Source: JALZIF01 sp964584905 (lineage in GTDB: Bacteria; Gemmatimonadota; Gemmatimonadetes; Gemmatimonadales; Gemmatimonadaceae). From it: 64,000 bases of DNA. The first letter of the stretch is position 1, and each line of letters begins with the position of its first letter. The position numbers and the translations under genes are program-made. The notes under the pieces were generated by a model. That model was not told the DNA's origin, searched no databases, and worked only from the letters and a program-made list of their open reading frames with translations. Shown here piece after piece: positions 52,070 to 61,700 of the stretch. The stretch spans positions 13,461 to 77,460 of the forward strand of contig CAZPCC010000395.1 in the NCBI GenBank assembly GCA_964584905.1, read 5' to 3'.

Positions 52070-53412
52070 ACAGTCGACCTGATAACCTCAACATGGGACC
52101 GACCGAAGCGCCCGACGTAGCGAAGCCCGACTCGACGCCTGGCGCGGAAGGCAGTGCCCCGTTCGGCGCGCCCTCCCGAGGCCGTCGGCGGATCCTTCGC
52201 TGGGCGCTCTCCGCCGGCATTCTGCTCATCGCGATCATCGGTGTCTATTTCGCGACGCGCGAGTCCGGTGAATTGGCGGAGATTGCGGGGCATGATCACG
52301 GCGCCGCGGTGGGTGCCGATGCTGCGCAATCCGTGCGGCTCACCGGAGCGCAGGCGCGGCGCATCGGCGTGACCTACGAGCCGGTGATCGCCGGGGCGCT
52401 CGCCAGGGAAATTCGGACGGTCGGGCAGGTGACGTTCGATGAGACGCGGGTGAAAAGCGTCTCGTTCAAGCTCGAAGGTTGGGTGGAACGGCTGCACGTC
52501 GATTTTACAGGGCAAGCCGTGCGTGCAGGCACGCCGATGCTCGACCTCTACTCGCCAATGCTGGTTATGGCCCAGGAGGAACTGCTGCTCGCCAGGCGTC
52601 TGGAGTCGGATGTCGCGGGCGGTTCCGCGGACGTCCGGGCGAGCGCCGCGGAACTACTCTCGTCGGCGCGCCGCCGCCTCGCGTTCTGGGATATTCCGGC
52701 CGACGACGTCGCGCGGATCGAGCGCACTGGCGAGGTGGAGCGCACGCTCACGCTTCGCGCGCCGGTGAGTGGCTTCGTCATCGAGAAGAACGTGCTCGAG
52801 GGGCAGCGTATCATGGCCGGTGAGGCGCTCTACCGTATCGCCGACCTTAGCACCGTGTGGGTCGAGGGAGAGATCTACGAGCAGGATCTCGGGACGGTAC
52901 GTTTGGGCCAGCGCGTTGTGGCGGAGCTGCAGGCGCTTCCGGGCGAGGAGTTCCTGGGGCGCGTGTCGTACATCTATCCGACGATTGATCCGGCGACCCG
53001 GACGGCGCGCATGCGAGTCGAGCTACCTAACGCGGCATTCGCGCTCAAGCCCGGGGCGTACGCGACGCTGCGCCTGACGGGTACCGGCCGCCTGAACACG
53101 CTCAGCGTACCGCGCAGCGCGGTGCTGTCGACAGGCGAGCGGCATCTGGTGTTCGTGCGGCTGCCTGACGGCATGCTCGAGCCGCGCGGCGTCGATATCG
53201 GCATGGCCACCGATGACCGCATCGAGGTACTGCGTGGCCTGGCGATTGGAGACACCGTGGTCGCCTCGGCGACGTTCCTGCTGGATGCGGAGTCGAACCT
53301 GGGCACGCTGCTCGGCGGCATGGGGAACATGCCGGGGATGGACTTCTCGCCCCCGGTGACACCACCGCCTGCCTCACCTCCCGCGGCGGACCAGTCGCCG
53401 CAAGAGGAGTAG
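52066..53412 (+). CDS. RND efflux periplasmic adaptor (CusB/CzcB-like)
   Basis: 448 residues with an N-terminal membrane anchor (WALSAGILLIAIIGVYFATR). The membrane-fusion order is visible: ARRIGVTYEPVIAGALAREI, a barrel-sandwich hybrid with VSFKLEGWVERLHVDFTGQA, an alpha hairpin (MAQEELLLARRLESD), and the second half RAPVSGFVIEKNVLEGQRI. The tail is Met- and Pro-rich (GGMGNMPGMDFSPP), which fits copper or silver handling. It joins the outer-membrane channel to the inner-membrane pump and overlaps the former gene by four bases. Confidence 0.92.
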   Translation: MNSRPDNLNMGPTEAPDVAKPDSTPGAEGSAPFGAPSRGRRRILRWALSAGILLIAIIGVYFATRESGELAEIAGHDHGAAVGADAAQSVRLTGAQARRIGVTYEPVIAGALAREIRTVGQVTFDETRVKSVSFKLEGWVERLHVDFTGQAVRAGTPMLDLYSPMLVMAQEELLLARRLESDVAGGSADVRASAAELLSSARRRLAFWDIPADDVARIERTGEVERTLTLRAPVSGFVIEKNVLEGQRIMAGEALYRIADLSTVWVEGEIYEQDLGTVRLGQRVVAELQALPGEEFLGRVSYIYPTIDPATRTARMRVELPNAAFALKPGAYATLRLTGTGRLNTLSVPRSAVLSTGERHLVFVRLPDGMLEPRGVDIGMATDDRIEVLRGLAIGDTVVASATFLLDAESNLGTLLGGMGNMPGMDFSPPVTPPPASPPAADQSPQEE

Positions 53413-53416
53413 CGCC

Positions 53417-56400
53417 ATGCTCAAGCGCATCATCGAATTGGCCGTGGCCAACACGTTCATCGTGCTGTTGTTCACTGCGGCGGCGGTGGTCGGCGGCATC
53501 TGGGCGATCCGGGAGACGCCGCTGGAGGCGCTGCCGGATCTCTCGGATGTCCAGGTGATCGTCCAAGCGGACTATAACGAGCAGGCGCCGCAGATCGTCG
53601 AGGACCAGATCACGTATCCGATCTCGGCGGAGATGCTCAAGGTGCCGGGCGCGCGTACCGTCCGAGGGTACTCGTTCTTCGGCGTGTCGTTTGTCTACGT
53701 GATTTTCGAGGACGGCACGGATCTGTACTGGGCGCGGAGCCGCGTGCTGGAGTACCTGAACGGGATCCAGGGCAAGCTGCCGGCGAGCGTCACACCGACC
53801 CTCGGTCCCGACGCGACGGGGCTCGGGTGGGTTTACCAGTACGCCATCGAGGACACGACGGGCCGCCTCAATCTCGCGGAGTTGCGGAGCCTTCAGGACT
53901 GGTACCTGCGTTATGCACTGACCGCGGTGCCCGGGGTAAGCGAAGTGGCATCCATCGGCGGGTATGAGAAGCAGTACCAGGTAGACATCGATCCCGCGAA
54001 GCTGCTTGCGTACCGGATTCCGATCACGCAGGTGATGTCCGCGATTCAGAATGCGAACAGTGATATCGGCGCGATGGTGATGGAGCTCTCCGAGCGCGAG
54101 TACATGGTGCGCGGCCTCGGATATCTGCGGTCCATTTCGGACATTGAGAACGTCGTCGTCGGCGCGACCACGGCCGGCACGCCGATCCGCGTGGCGGAGC
54201 TCGGTCGCGTGAGCACCGGTCCGGCCGTGCGGCGTGGCATCGCGGATCTCGACGGGCGTGGCGACGCCGTCGGCGGGATCGTCGTCATGCGCTTCGGCGA
54301 GAACGCACTCGAAACGATCAAACGGGTCAAGGCCAAGCTGGAGGAAGCCAAGACGGGGCTGCCGGCGGGGGTGATCATCACGCCCGTGTACGACCGGAGC
54401 GACCTGATCGAGCGCGCGATCGATAACCTGCGCACGAAGCTGCTCGAGGAGATCGTGATCGTCGCACTGGTGTGCATCGTATTCCTGTTGCATGCGCGCT
54501 CGGCGCTGGTCGCGATCCTCACGCTGCCGATCGGCATTCTGATCGCGTTCGTCGGGATGCGTTGGATCGGCGTCGGCGCCGACATCATGTCGCTCGGCGG
54601 CATCGCGATCGCGATCGGTGCCATGATCGATGCCGCGATCGTAATGATCGAGAATATGCACAAGCATCTCGAGCGCGCCGTGGCGGCGAAGCTGGGAACA
54701 ACGGCCGGGGAGAGCGGGTCGTTCGATTCCAACGTCCTGAGCACGCGCGAGCGCTGGCACGTGGTGGTGGAGTCGTCACGTGAGGTCGGGCCGGCGCTCT
54801 TCTTCTCGCTGCTCATCATCACCGTCAGCTTCCTGCCCGTGTTCACGCTCGAGGGGCAGGAGGGGCGACTGTTCAAGCCGCTGGCGTTCACCAAGACGTT
54901 TGCGATGGCGGCGGCGAGCATCCTGTCGCTCACGCTCGTTCCGGTCACGATGGGGCTCTTCATCCGTGGCAAGATGCGCAAGGAGCGAGCGAACCCCGTG
55001 AACCGGGCGCTCATCCGGATCTACAATCCGGTGATCGGGTTCGTGCTGCGGAACCGCTGGCCGGTGATCGTCGCCGCCGTTGTGACGCTCATCGTGACCT
55101 GGATTCCGTGGACGCGGATCGGCAGCGAGTTTCTGCCGCCTATCAACGAGGGGACGATCCTCTACATGCCCACGACCCTCCCCGGAGTGAGCGTGGCGCG
55201 GGCGCGAGAGGTCCTCCGCATCCAGGACGGCATCCTCGCGGAGTTTCCCGAGGTGGAACGCGTTTGGGGAAAGGCGGGGCGCGCCAACACATCTACCGAC
55301 CCGGCCGGCCTCGACATGTTCGAGACCACGATCACGCTCAAGCCGGAGCGCGAGTGGCGTTCGGGCATGACCTACGACCGGTTGATCGCGGAAATGGACT
55401 CGGCCGTACGTGTCGCGGGCGTGACCAACGCGTGGACGATGCCGATCAAGGGGCGCATCGATATGCTCGCCACCGGCATCCGCACGCCGGTCGGCGTGAA
55501 GTTGTTCGGCCCTGACCTCGGGGAGCTCGAGCGCCTGGCGAAGGCCGTCGAGCGCTCGGTGCAGATGGTGCCAGGCACGCGGAGCGCGTTCGCCGAGCGG
55601 GCGGTCTCCGGCTATTACCTCGACATCGACATCGATCGCGCGGCGGCGGCACGGCACGGGCTGAACGTCGGCGACGTGCAGGCGGTGATTGCGACCGCGA
55701 TCGGCGGTATGACGATCACGCAGGCGGTGGAGGGGCGCGAGCGCTACGGCGTTAGGGTGCGGTATCCGCAGGAGCTGCGCGACACGCCGGAGCGGCTCGC
55801 ATCGGTGCTCATCCCGGTGGCTCACGGGATCTCCGGTACGGGGGCGCCGACGGGCGGCATGGGTGGACAGTCGATGAGCGGCGGCATGCCCGGCGGATCG
55901 ACGGCCGGGGTGGCGCAGGTGCCGCTCGGCCAGGTCGCGACGATCCGGCAGGTCGCGGGACCGATGGTCGTTCGCACCGAGGACGCGGTTCCCACGGCGT
56001 GGGTGTACATCGATGTCACGGGGCGAGACATCGGGAGCTACGTCGCCGAGGCGCAGCGCATGGTCGAGGCCGAGGTGACGCTGCCGCCGGGCTATACCAT
56101 GAGGTGGAGCGGACAGTACGAGTACATGCAGCGCGCCGCGGCGCGGATGCGGCTGGTCATCCCGGCGACGCTAGCAATCATCTTCCTCCTCCTTTATTTC
56201 AACTTCCGGAGTGTGGGCGAGGCGCTGATCGTCATGCTCTCGCTGCCCTTCGCGATCGTGGGCGGTGTGTGGTTCATCTGGGCGTTAGGCTACAACTGGT
56301 CGGTCGCGGTGGCGATCGGATTCATCGCACTGGCCGGCGTGGCTGCGGAGACGGGCGTTGTGATGCTCATCTACCTGGACCAAGCCTGGAAGGCGCGTAT

Positions 56401-56737
56401 GGCGGAAGGTCGGCGCCCGACCCTGCGGGACCTATACGATGCGATCGTGGAGGGCGCCGTCGACCGCGTGCGGCCGAAGATGATGACGGTGATCGCGATC
56501 ATGGCCGGCCTCCTGCCGATCCTGTGGGGTCACGGCGCGGGGGCCAGTGTCATGAAGCGCATCGCGGCCCCGATGGTGGGCGGGATGATCTCCAGCACGG
56601 TGCTCACGCTGGTGGTCATTCCCGCCGTGTACTCACTGTGGAAGGAGCGGGCGGTGCGGGCAGGTGCCCGCGAGCAGGTGCCGGTCGGTGGGCCTGCGAT
56701 CGTGCCTGTGCCGACAACCCGGACGGTCAAGGCGTAG
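53417..56737 (+). CDS. Heavy-metal RND efflux permease (CusA/CzcA-like)
   Basis: A proton-driven inner-membrane pump of 1106 residues; CusA is about 1050. The N-terminal helix ANTFIVLLFTAAAVVGG, the DLSDVQVIVQADYNEQAPQ segment and GAMIDAAIVMIENMHKHLE in helix four are family hallmarks. A Met/Gly-rich insertion (GGMGGQSMSGGMPGG, near residues 813-828) lies in the C-terminal periplasmic half and may bind Cu(I) or Ag(I). AAGAGGAG precedes the ATG, four bases after the adaptor stop. The three genes form one CusCBA operon. Cu/Ag specificity is inferred from Met content and family resemblance. Confidence 0.93.
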   Translation: MLKRIIELAVANTFIVLLFTAAAVVGGIWAIRETPLEALPDLSDVQVIVQADYNEQAPQIVEDQITYPISAEMLKVPGARTVRGYSFFGVSFVYVIFEDGTDLYWARSRVLEYLNGIQGKLPASVTPTLGPDATGLGWVYQYAIEDTTGRLNLAELRSLQDWYLRYALTAVPGVSEVASIGGYEKQYQVDIDPAKLLAYRIPITQVMSAIQNANSDIGAMVMELSEREYMVRGLGYLRSISDIENVVVGATTAGTPIRVAELGRVSTGPAVRRGIADLDGRGDAVGGIVVMRFGENALETIKRVKAKLEEAKTGLPAGVIITPVYDRSDLIERAIDNLRTKLLEEIVIVALVCIVFLLHARSALVAILTLPIGILIAFVGMRWIGVGADIMSLGGIAIAIGAMIDAAIVMIENMHKHLERAVAAKLGTTAGESGSFDSNVLSTRERWHVVVESSREVGPALFFSLLIITVSFLPVFTLEGQEGRLFKPLAFTKTFAMAAASILSLTLVPVTMGLFIRGKMRKERANPVNRALIRIYNPVIGFVLRNRWPVIVAAVVTLIVTWIPWTRIGSEFLPPINEGTILYMPTTLPGVSVARAREVLRIQDGILAEFPEVERVWGKAGRANTSTDPAGLDMFETTITLKPEREWRSGMTYDRLIAEMDSAVRVAGVTNAWTMPIKGRIDMLATGIRTPVGVKLFGPDLGELERLAKAVERSVQMVPGTRSAFAERAVSGYYLDIDIDRAAAARHGLNVGDVQAVIATAIGGMTITQAVEGRERYGVRVRYPQELRDTPERLASVLIPVAHGISGTGAPTGGMGGQSMSGGMPGGSTAGVAQVPLGQVATIRQVAGPMVVRTEDAVPTAWVYIDVTGRDIGSYVAEAQRMVEAEVTLPPGYTMRWSGQYEYMQRAAARMRLVIPATLAIIFLLLYFNFRSVGEALIVMLSLPFAIVGGVWFIWALGYNWSVAVAIGFIALAGVAAETGVVMLIYLDQAWKARMAEGRRPTLRDLYDAIVEGAVDRVRPKMMTVIAIMAGLLPILWGHGAGASVMKRIAAPMVGGMISSTVLTLVVIPAVYSLWKERAVRAGAREQVPVGGPAIVPVPTTRTVKA

Positions 56738-56829
56738 ATCACCACCAGGACGTAGTCAGGGATTGCTCCCGTAATCCCGCTTGCACTGAAGGCGCGGCTT
56801 CGCTCGCGTGTCGAGAATATCGCACAGCC

Positions 56830-56859
56830 TTGACAGGGTGGAACCGCTAGCCGTAGTCT
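56830..56859 (+). promoter_or_regulatory. Promoter of the fluoride riboswitch-crcB operon
   Basis: A perfect TTGACA and a TAGTCT, 18 bases apart, lie just before the riboswitch. Transcription would start around 56866 and run into the aptamer. Confidence 0.6.
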
Positions 56860-56875
56860 ATCATAAGACCGCGAA

Positions 56876-56928
56876 TGGCGATGGAGTTCGCCGACAACCG
56901 CCGGCCCGGCCGGCTGATGACTCCTGCG
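56876..56928 (+). ncRNA. Fluoride riboswitch (crcB motif)
   Basis: GGCGATGGAGTTCGCC followed by an ACAACCGCCGGCC stem and CCGGCTGATGACTCCTGC reproduces the conserved fluoride aptamer: the GGNGATGG...CGCC stem, the second helix and the closing CTGATGACNCCT, which forms the pseudoknot. It lies about 30 bases before a crcB gene, exactly where the class is known to act. On fluoride binding it should favour expression of the exporter. The expression platform is not evident; occlusion of GGGAG at 56940-56944 is one possibility. Confidence 0.92.
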
Positions 56929-56956
56929 TTTCTCGAGCGCGGGAGTCGTTCGTTTC

Positions 56957-57394
56957 ATGCACACGCCACCGCCCAACGGCACACTATCCGTGGCAGCAGC
57001 CATGATCTGGTCGGTCGCCCTCGGCAGCGCCATCGGCGGCGTCGCGCGGTTCCTCGTCGGCGGACTGGTGCAGCGCGCGGCGCCGGGCTCCTTCCCCTAC
57101 GGGACGCTTCTCATCAACGTGGCCGGCTCCCTGCTGCTCGGCTTCATCCTGCGTTATGCATTGCTGACGCCGGGGCTGAGCGCCGAGTGGCGGGCTGGCC
57201 TCACGATCGGTCTCTGCGGCGGCTTCACGACGTTCTCGACCTTCAGCGTCGAGGTGGTGTCATTGCTCGAGAGCGGCGATTACAAGCGCGCGGCGGTGTA
57301 CATCGCTGTGAGCGTGATATTGTCGATTGCCGCGGTCGTGGCGGGCTTTGCGCTTGCGCAGTCGCTGGTCGGCTCACCGCCCTCCAGTGACTGA
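56957..57394 (+). CDS. crcB: Fluoride channel CrcB/Fluc
   Basis: A 145-residue, four-helix inner-membrane protein that exports fluoride as an antiparallel dimer. GSAIGGVARFLVGG opens helix one, GTLLINVAGSLLLGF contains the conserved Asn, and GLCGGFTTFSTFSVE is the Fluc signature with the ion-lining phenylalanines. GGGAG seven bases before the ATG at 56957 supports this start; the in-frame ATG at 57002 is an alternative. Together with the riboswitch it forms a complete fluoride resistance unit. Confidence 0.94.
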   Translation: MHTPPPNGTLSVAAAMIWSVALGSAIGGVARFLVGGLVQRAAPGSFPYGTLLINVAGSLLLGFILRYALLTPGLSAEWRAGLTIGLCGGFTTFSTFSVEVVSLLESGDYKRAAVYIAVSVILSIAAVVAGFALAQSLVGSPPSSD

Positions 57395-57425
57395 GCTCGC
57401 AGGCGCGACTCGCGCGGCCGGTGGC

Positions 57426-58292
57426 ATGCACGGACTGCATGGCGAACGGACGCTCATTCGGATCTACGTCGGGTCCGCGGACCGCGCTCACGGGCGGCCG
57501 CTCATCGCCAGCATAGTCGAGTTGCTGCGGACGCGAGGTTACGCGGGCGCCACCGTGCTGCGCAGCATCATGGCCTTCGGCGCTCGGCGGATCGTGCACT
57601 CGGAGCTGAACGAGATCACATCGCTCGAGCTGCCGTCGGTGATCGAGTGCGTGGAAACGGCCGATCGCATCGCCACGGTGCTTCCCGCACTCGACGAGAT
57701 GATCGGCAGCGGGCTGATCACTCTGGAGCGCGCGGAGGTCGTCATCTATCGCGCTCCAAGGTCCGCGCAGCAGGTGGGCGGTGCCGCGACGGATCAGCTG
57801 CCGTCGACGGCGCGTCCAGCGGCGTCACGCCGCGAAGTTGCGGACGATCTCGATGGTAATTCTTCTGCGGATCGTGAGGTTCCGATGCATGGCTTGAAGG
57901 GTGAGCGGACGCTCATGCGCATCCACGTCGGCGAGAGCGACCGGCACGGGGGCGCGCCCCTCTACGAGGCGATCGTGCTGCTGCTTCGCAAGCGAGGGTA
58001 TGCCGGCGCGACCGTGTTCCGCGGGATCATGGGATTCGGTGCCAACGCGCAGCTGCACGTCAGCAAGCTGTTCCGCCTATCGAGCGACCTGCCGATCATC
58101 ATCGAATGCGTCGAGACCGAGGAACGGATCCGGCAGATCCTGCCCGAGCTCGATGGAATGATCGAAGGAGGGCTCATCACGCTCGAGCGCGCCCGCGTCA
58201 TTCTCTATCGACCGGACGCTGCGGGAGACGATGCAAAGGGCGCGTGGTCGACGGACATCACCGGGAGTTGGCAGACCGGGTCCGGCGCCTGA
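57426..58292 (+). CDS. Tandem double DUF190 protein
   Basis: 288 residues containing two DUF190 domains in one chain: residues about 1-110 start MHGLHGERTLIRIYVG, and about 160-265 start MHGLKGERTLMRIHVG. A 45-residue polar linker joins them. DUF190 proteins resemble PII-like trimers and are often next to crcB; they are usually single domains of about 110 residues. The second copy keeps its own Met, so an in-frame fusion of a duplicated gene is likely. The start at 57426 mirrors the second domain; GTG at 57387, overlapping crcB, is also possible. Confidence 0.85.
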   Translation: MHGLHGERTLIRIYVGSADRAHGRPLIASIVELLRTRGYAGATVLRSIMAFGARRIVHSELNEITSLELPSVIECVETADRIATVLPALDEMIGSGLITLERAEVVIYRAPRSAQQVGGAATDQLPSTARPAASRREVADDLDGNSSADREVPMHGLKGERTLMRIHVGESDRHGGAPLYEAIVLLLRKRGYAGATVFRGIMGFGANAQLHVSKLFRLSSDLPIIIECVETEERIRQILPELDGMIEGGLITLERARVILYRPDAAGDDAKGAWSTDITGSWQTGSGA

Positions 58293-58317
58293 CGGTCGGA
58301 AGCGTCCGCACGAACGT

Positions 58318-58527
58318 CAGGCAGGCCTGGAGCCAGCGGGCAAGGTCCTCGTCCCGCTCGATGCCGCGCGGATCCACGGCGATTCCGCCATCGTGCGCGT
58401 TGGGTTTACCTGTCGGGACGCGACAAACACGTCGAACTACCCATTGCATGGCGAGCGCGAGTACTCGCTCACGCGCCAGAGCGGGACCTGGACGATTGTC
58501 GCCCAGCCGCTGATCCGGAGCCGGTAG
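58318..58527 (+). pseudogene. Possible 3' fragment of an unidentified gene
   Basis: A short reading from 58318 (GKVLVPLDAARIHGDSAIVR, then RDATNTSNYPLHGEREYSL and TWTIVAQPLIRSR) looks like a genuine protein end, but nothing upstream in frame is coherent and it begins just after the DUF190 stop. It could be a leftover of a SnoaL-like or similar small domain. Between 58528 and 58707 no gene is seen. Confidence 0.25.
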
Positions 58528-58662
58528 CGTCGTGCCCGCGGTCGGATCCGACGCGCCCGGCACCTAACGCCATTTGAGGATTTCGACGCAAGAAGGTATG
58601 CGCGACGGCACGGCGCCGGAAAGTGGCGTCGCGATGATCGGCTGAGCCGGCACTCTTTCGTT

Positions 58663-58679
58663 TACGGGATCCGCCCGTA
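58663..58679. promoter_or_regulatory. Short palindrome upstream of the Ser/Thr kinase gene
   Basis: TACGGG-ATCCG-CCCGTA is a perfect six-base inverted repeat, 29 bases before the kinase start. It could be an operator or a small hairpin in the leader. Confidence 0.3.
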
Positions 58680-58707
58680 TTTTGGGGCAAATGCCGAGAG
58701 GAGCGGG

Positions 58708-61700
58708 ATGACCGATCTGCGAGACCGGCTGCAGGGGGCGCTCGGGGACGCTTATCACCTCGAGCGGGAGTTGACCGGCGGCGGAATGAGCCGCCTCTTT
58801 CTCGCGACGGAGCGATCGCTCGGCCGGCAGGTGGTCATCAAGCTGCTCCCCCCCGAGACGGTCAGCGAAGTCAGCGTCGCGCGTTTTCAGCGGGAGATCC
58901 AGACCGCCGCGCACCTGCAGCATCCGCACATCCTCCCGATCCTGACGGCCGGCGCGCGCGGCGATCTGCTGTATTACGTGATGCCGTACGTGCCCGGCGA
59001 ATCGCTGCGCCGCCGCCTGACGGCCGCCGGCCGGCTCGACGTCGCCGAGGCAGTCCGGGTCGTCCGGGAGATCGCCGATGCCCTCGCGTACGCGCACGGC
59101 CATGGGATCATCCATCGGGACATCAAGCCCGAAAACATCTTGATTCTGGGCGATCACGCCGTGCTCACCGACTTCGGCGTGGCGCGCGCACTCGCCGAGT
59201 CGACGAATGCCGGTGCGATCACCTCCACCGGGGTGTCGATCGGGACGCCGGCCTACATGGCGCCGGAGCAGATCGCCGGGGAGCACGTCGATGCGCGGGC
59301 GGATGTCTACGCGCTGGCGGTCGTCGGCTACGAGATGGTGACCGGCATCCGGCCGTTCACGGGGAGTTCGCCGCAGTCCGTCCTGGCGGCGCACATGACG
59401 GAGGCACCCCCGCCGGTGCGGCAGCAGCGGCCGGAGGTGTCCGAGCGGGTGAGCGCGGCGCTCGATCGTGCGCTGGCGAAGGATCCGGAGGCGCGATTCC
59501 CGACGATGGACGAGTTTCGCAAGGCGATCGGGTCGGGGCGCGATAGTCAGGCACTCAGCGTGTGGGGACGGCAGCGCCTCTGGTTGGGGGCCGGGGCGGT
59601 GGTGGTGCTTCTCGCGGCAGCTGGTGTGTACGCTATGCGAAGCGACGGGGGCGTCGCAGGAGATCCCCGGCGCAGCCTGATCGTCTTCCCGTTCCGCAAC
59701 GAGACCGGCGATGCCGAGCGCGACTGGCTGGAGGGTGGCGCGGCGAACATGCTCGCGCTCACGCTCGATCACTGGCGCGAGCTGACCGTTTACGACGACG
59801 AGCGCACGCGCGCGCTCCTCCGACAGGCGCGCATCGGCGATCCCGCGTCGCTCGACGTCGAGCAGGCGCGGGAGCTGGCTCGTAAGGCGAACGTCGGCAC
59901 CTTGGTGCTCGGCGCGATCCGCGAGCGCAGCGATACGTTGGTCATCGAGGCGAAGCTGCACGACGTGCGGTCCGGGAGTCGCATCAGCACCGAGATCGTG
60001 CGGGTACCGGCGGGCCTGGATCCGCGGGCGGCATTCGACACGATCGCGTCACGGATCCTCCGGGTCGGTCGTGTGCCGCCGGGGGAGCATCCTGGCGCGG
60101 TCGCGCAGACGACGAGCTCGCTCGATGCCTATCGGCTGTACCTCGCCGGAATGGACGCGCTGCAGAGCTTCCACACGGATTCGGCCCGCCGTCTGTTCGA
60201 GCGAGCCGTCACGACGGATTCGACGTTCGCGCTCGCCTACCTCCGTCTCGTGCAGACGTTAGGTTGGACCCGGCCTCAGGCGCCGAACGAGGTGCGACGC
60301 GAGTTGGCGCGGAAGGCGCAGCGGCACGGTACGACCCTGCCGGCGCGGCTGCGGACGCTCATTGAGATGGAGCTGGCGCAACGCGAGGGGGCGTGGGCGC
60401 GCGCCCGGCAGCTGGCCCGGGCCGTCGTCGATCGGGACTCGCTCGATGCGGAGGCGTGGTATCAGCTTGGCGAAGCCGAGTACCACCATGCCTCGTTCCG
60501 GATCCCGCACGCGGACTCGCTGGGCAACGCCGGACGCGCGCTCCGGGCGTTCGAGACGGCTTTGGCGATCGACTCGGGATACCATCTCGCGTACCGCCAC
60601 GTGGTGGATCTCCGTTTCTTTTGTTCGCAGGACGCGTTCGTGTGGTGCGGATCCGACAGCGCGATCTACGCCCCGAGCTTTTCCCAGCCATTCTCCGAAG
60701 GCGCGCACGCTGCGGAATTTCGAACCAACCAGGAGCAGTTGGCGCAGAAGATCGGGCCGACGCTGCAGAGCTGGATCGCCGCCGAACCAACGAGCGATGC
60801 GCCGCAGGAGATCTACCTGTTCTGGCTGCTGGAGGAGCAGCGGCTCGAGCAGGCAGAGCGGCAGCTCGAGCGTTTCCGCGAGCATCGATCGGATACGCTA
60901 TCCGTCGCTGCGTTCAATGCCATGCTGGCGGTCGGGCGCGAGCAGTACGCCGAGGCGGCCGCCCATGCAACGCCGCTGTTGGCCGCGCTCGAGCAGGACT
61001 CGGCGAATTGGACACGTTACCAGCTGCCGCTGGGGCGGCCGCTATTCATCGGCCTGATGAACTGGTTCTTGGCGGCAGGGCAATTCAGTGACGCCCGTTC
61101 GGCACTCGGCCTCGCGACGCGGTCCATCGGCCCGCCACCCTGCCTCAGCGGGCTGGGGACCGAGTGCGTCCCGCTCACGCCGGCGCAGGGGCACCGGTAT
61201 CTCGCTGCCGTGGATTCCATAATGCTCGGCGCGACTGCGCGGGAGCAGCGCCGGGGAGTGACGATGCTCGATTCCCTGACGCGCGGCGACTCCACACTCC
61301 GCGCCGTCATGCTGGATGACGCGGGCGGCCTCATCGCGGCCTATCGTCGCACACGTGACACGGTGCTGCTGGCGCGGTGGATGGCGATCTCGGGACGGCC
61401 GGATCCCGCCGCCCGCGCGCTGCTCGTCGCGGCAAGGGGCGAGCACGAGGAAGCCCGTCGGCTCCTCGAGCGATATCTCGCCTCGCGCGAGCCCATCTCG
61501 GCCGCTCGGACCCCCCGACGCGAGCAGGCGATCTCGGAACGGTACGCGTGGGCCGACGTGATGGCGTCGTTGGGCGAGCACCGGCGCGCGTTGCGCGAAT
61601 ACGAGACGCTCGATACGCTGCGGCTCCAGCTCGCAGACTGGGAGCCAGCCCACCTTTGGAGGGTCATGGCCTTTGCGGAGCGCGCCGCCCTCCACGAGGG

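Noticed and set aside
53102..54760. A 552-residue minus-strand frame across the CusB/CusA junction
   Set aside because: A shadow of two well-supported efflux genes; His/Arg/Asp-rich composition without any motif.
58564..59961. A 465-residue minus-strand frame opposite the Ser/Thr kinase domain
   Set aside because: The plus-strand kinase motifs are unambiguous and the antisense product has no recognisable domain.
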